From Actinomycetota bacterium (lineage in GTDB: Bacteria > Actinomycetota > Actinomycetes > S36-B12): 6,085 nucleotides of DNA. Below are positions 5,145 to 6,085 of this stretch, in pieces. The position numbers and the translations under genes are program-made. How positions within the stretch are numbered: position 1 is the stretch's first letter; every line of letters starts with the position of its first letter. Where the stretch lies: NCBI GenBank assembly GCA_947499275.1, contig CANMNM010000093.1, positions 1 through 6,085 on the forward strand, written 5' to 3'. A model generated the notes under the pieces. It was not told the DNA's origin. It was given only the letters and a program-made list of their open reading frames with translations, and did no database searches.

Positions 5145-6085
5145 ATGCCTGACAACTCCAAGAAAGCGTTAATTACCGGTGTTGCCGGACAAGACGGAAC
5201 GATCCTGTCCCAAATATTAATTAATGAGGGTTACCAGGTCACGGGTCTGATTAAACCGGGAACTGGCGCGGACACACTACTGCGATATGCACCGGAAGTG
5301 AGAATCCTTGAGGTAGAACTCAGCGATCAAGACCACATGGAAAAAACGCTCGTTGACACCAACCCCGACGAGATCTACAACTTTGGTGGAATCAGTTCAA
5401 TTGTTGAATCGGTCAACAACCCTGAACTCACCCATGAGGTCAACGTGGGATCCGTGCAAGCAATATTGCGAGGTATGGCAAAACTCCAACAGAATTCCCA
5501 TTCACCGAAGTTGGTTGCTGCAGCAAGTGGAACGATCTTTGAAGGTGTGGACAAAGCCCCGCAAACTGAAGAAAGTATTCCTGAGCCCAAGTCCCCGTAT
5601 GCGCAATCCAAAGCAGAAGTAATCGCACTGCTTAAAGGCGCGCGTGAACAACAAGGCCTGTTTGCTACCGCCGCGATTTTGTACAACCACGAGTCACCAT
5701 TACGCGGTGAAGGTTTTGTTACCCGCAAAATTACTATGGCGGTTGCCAAGATTTCCCAAGGACAGCAAGACATCTTGGAACTGGGTGACATCGAGGTTGC
5801 TCGCGACTGGGGTTGGGCACCGGACTACGTCAGGTGCATGCGACTCATGCTGGGTGCTCCTACCTCCAGTAACTTCATTTTGGCTACCGGTATCTCGCAC
5901 CGACTTTCATTTTTTGTTCAACGCGCATTTGCGGCCGTAGGGATCACGAACTGGCAGGACTACGTGGTCAGTACCAGTGACAACCTGCGCAAAGTGGATA
6001 CGAACCTGCTCGTAGGGGATAGCCGAAGGGCATACATTGAACTTGGTTGGCGCCACACGGTTGACTTTGACCAGATTGCCACACG
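5145..6085 (+). CDS. GMD-like extended SDR (gmd paralogue) lacking the catalytic glutamate; 3' end beyond window
   Basis: Open from ATG 5145 to the window edge (313 codons, probably nearly complete). Clear homologue of the gmd gene just upstream. It shares TGVAGQDGT (11-19), SPYAQSK with Y152 and K156, NHESPLRGEGFVTRKITMAVA (181-201, near-identical to Gmd), RDWGWAPDY and ILATG. Differences fall in the active site. The Gmd motif ASTSEMFG is replaced by AASGTIFEG (126-134), so T133 becomes S128 and E135 becomes T130. The NADP pocket RRSSS becomes KPGTG (37-41), about eight residues are missing after it, and NLAAQSHV becomes NFGGISSI (79-86). It may therefore be a reductase or epimerase acting on the Gmd product, or a non-dehydratase partner of Gmd. 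No ribosome-binding site lies close to the ATG (the nearest purine run is 17 nt away), so translation probably depends on coupling to gmd, whose stop is 8 nt upstream. Confidence 0.9.
   Translation, partial: MPDNSKKALITGVAGQDGTILSQILINEGYQVTGLIKPGTGADTLLRYAPEVRILEVELSDQDHMEKTLVDTNPDEIYNFGGISSIVESVNNPELTHEVNVGSVQAILRGMAKLQQNSHSPKLVAAASGTIFEGVDKAPQTEESIPEPKSPYAQSKAEVIALLKGAREQQGLFATAAILYNHESPLRGEGFVTRKITMAVAKISQGQQDILELGDIEVARDWGWAPDYVRCMRLMLGAPTSSNFILATGISHRLSFFVQRAFAAVGITNWQDYVVSTSDNLRKVDTNLLVGDSRRAYIELGWRHTVDFDQIAT

Noticed and set aside
5375..5791. 138-codon open frame on the minus strand
   Set aside because: It lies wholly antisense to the gmd-like gene, whose protein is clearly homologous to Gmd. 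The antisense translation has no recognisable motif and no ribosome-binding site was seen.
4132..6085. The gmd pair as a sequencing or assembly duplication
   Set aside because: The two copies differ throughout at the protein level, including in the active site and by indels. They are diverged paralogues, not a recent artefact.

Overview
This is a cell-surface glycan (nucleotide-sugar and glycosyltransferase) segment of a bacterial chromosome. G+C is about half by eye, with one GTG start and clear Shine-Dalgarno sites. The style of the long glycosyltransferase suggests an actinobacterium with a medium-G+C genome, but nothing here fixes the taxon. No rRNA, tRNA, CRISPR array, insertion sequence or integrase was seen.

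Layout: (i) 1-1755, plus strand: the last 21 codons of an unidentified gene, then a 559-residue GT-B (family 4 type) glycosyltransferase 9 nt downstream. (ii) 1767-4001, minus strand, convergent with (i): a secreted six-bladed-propeller protein of the PQQ glucose/sorbosone dehydrogenase type at 1767-3014, and upstream of it a family 2 GT-A glycosyltransferase of rhamnosyltransferase type at 3111-4001. A hairpin sits across the 11-bp convergent junction. (iii) 4132-6085, plus strand, divergent from (ii): gmd (GDP-mannose 4,6-dehydratase, GTG start), followed 8 nt later by a diverged gmd paralogue that runs off the right edge.

Working together: Gmd makes GDP-4-keto-6-deoxymannose. The paralogue keeps the sugar-nucleotide part of the Gmd fold but lacks the dehydratase glutamate, so it may act on that product (for example as a reductase) or assist Gmd. 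The two glycosyltransferases are plausible users of the resulting deoxyhexose in a surface polysaccharide. The secreted propeller protein is the odd member and lacks the usual catalytic histidine at the aligned position.

Most notable points: the gmd/gmd-like tandem with active-site loss, the half GT-A-like N-terminus fused to the GT-B enzyme, and the propeller protein with a missing catalytic residue. No clearly new multi-gene system is visible; these are departures from known families.
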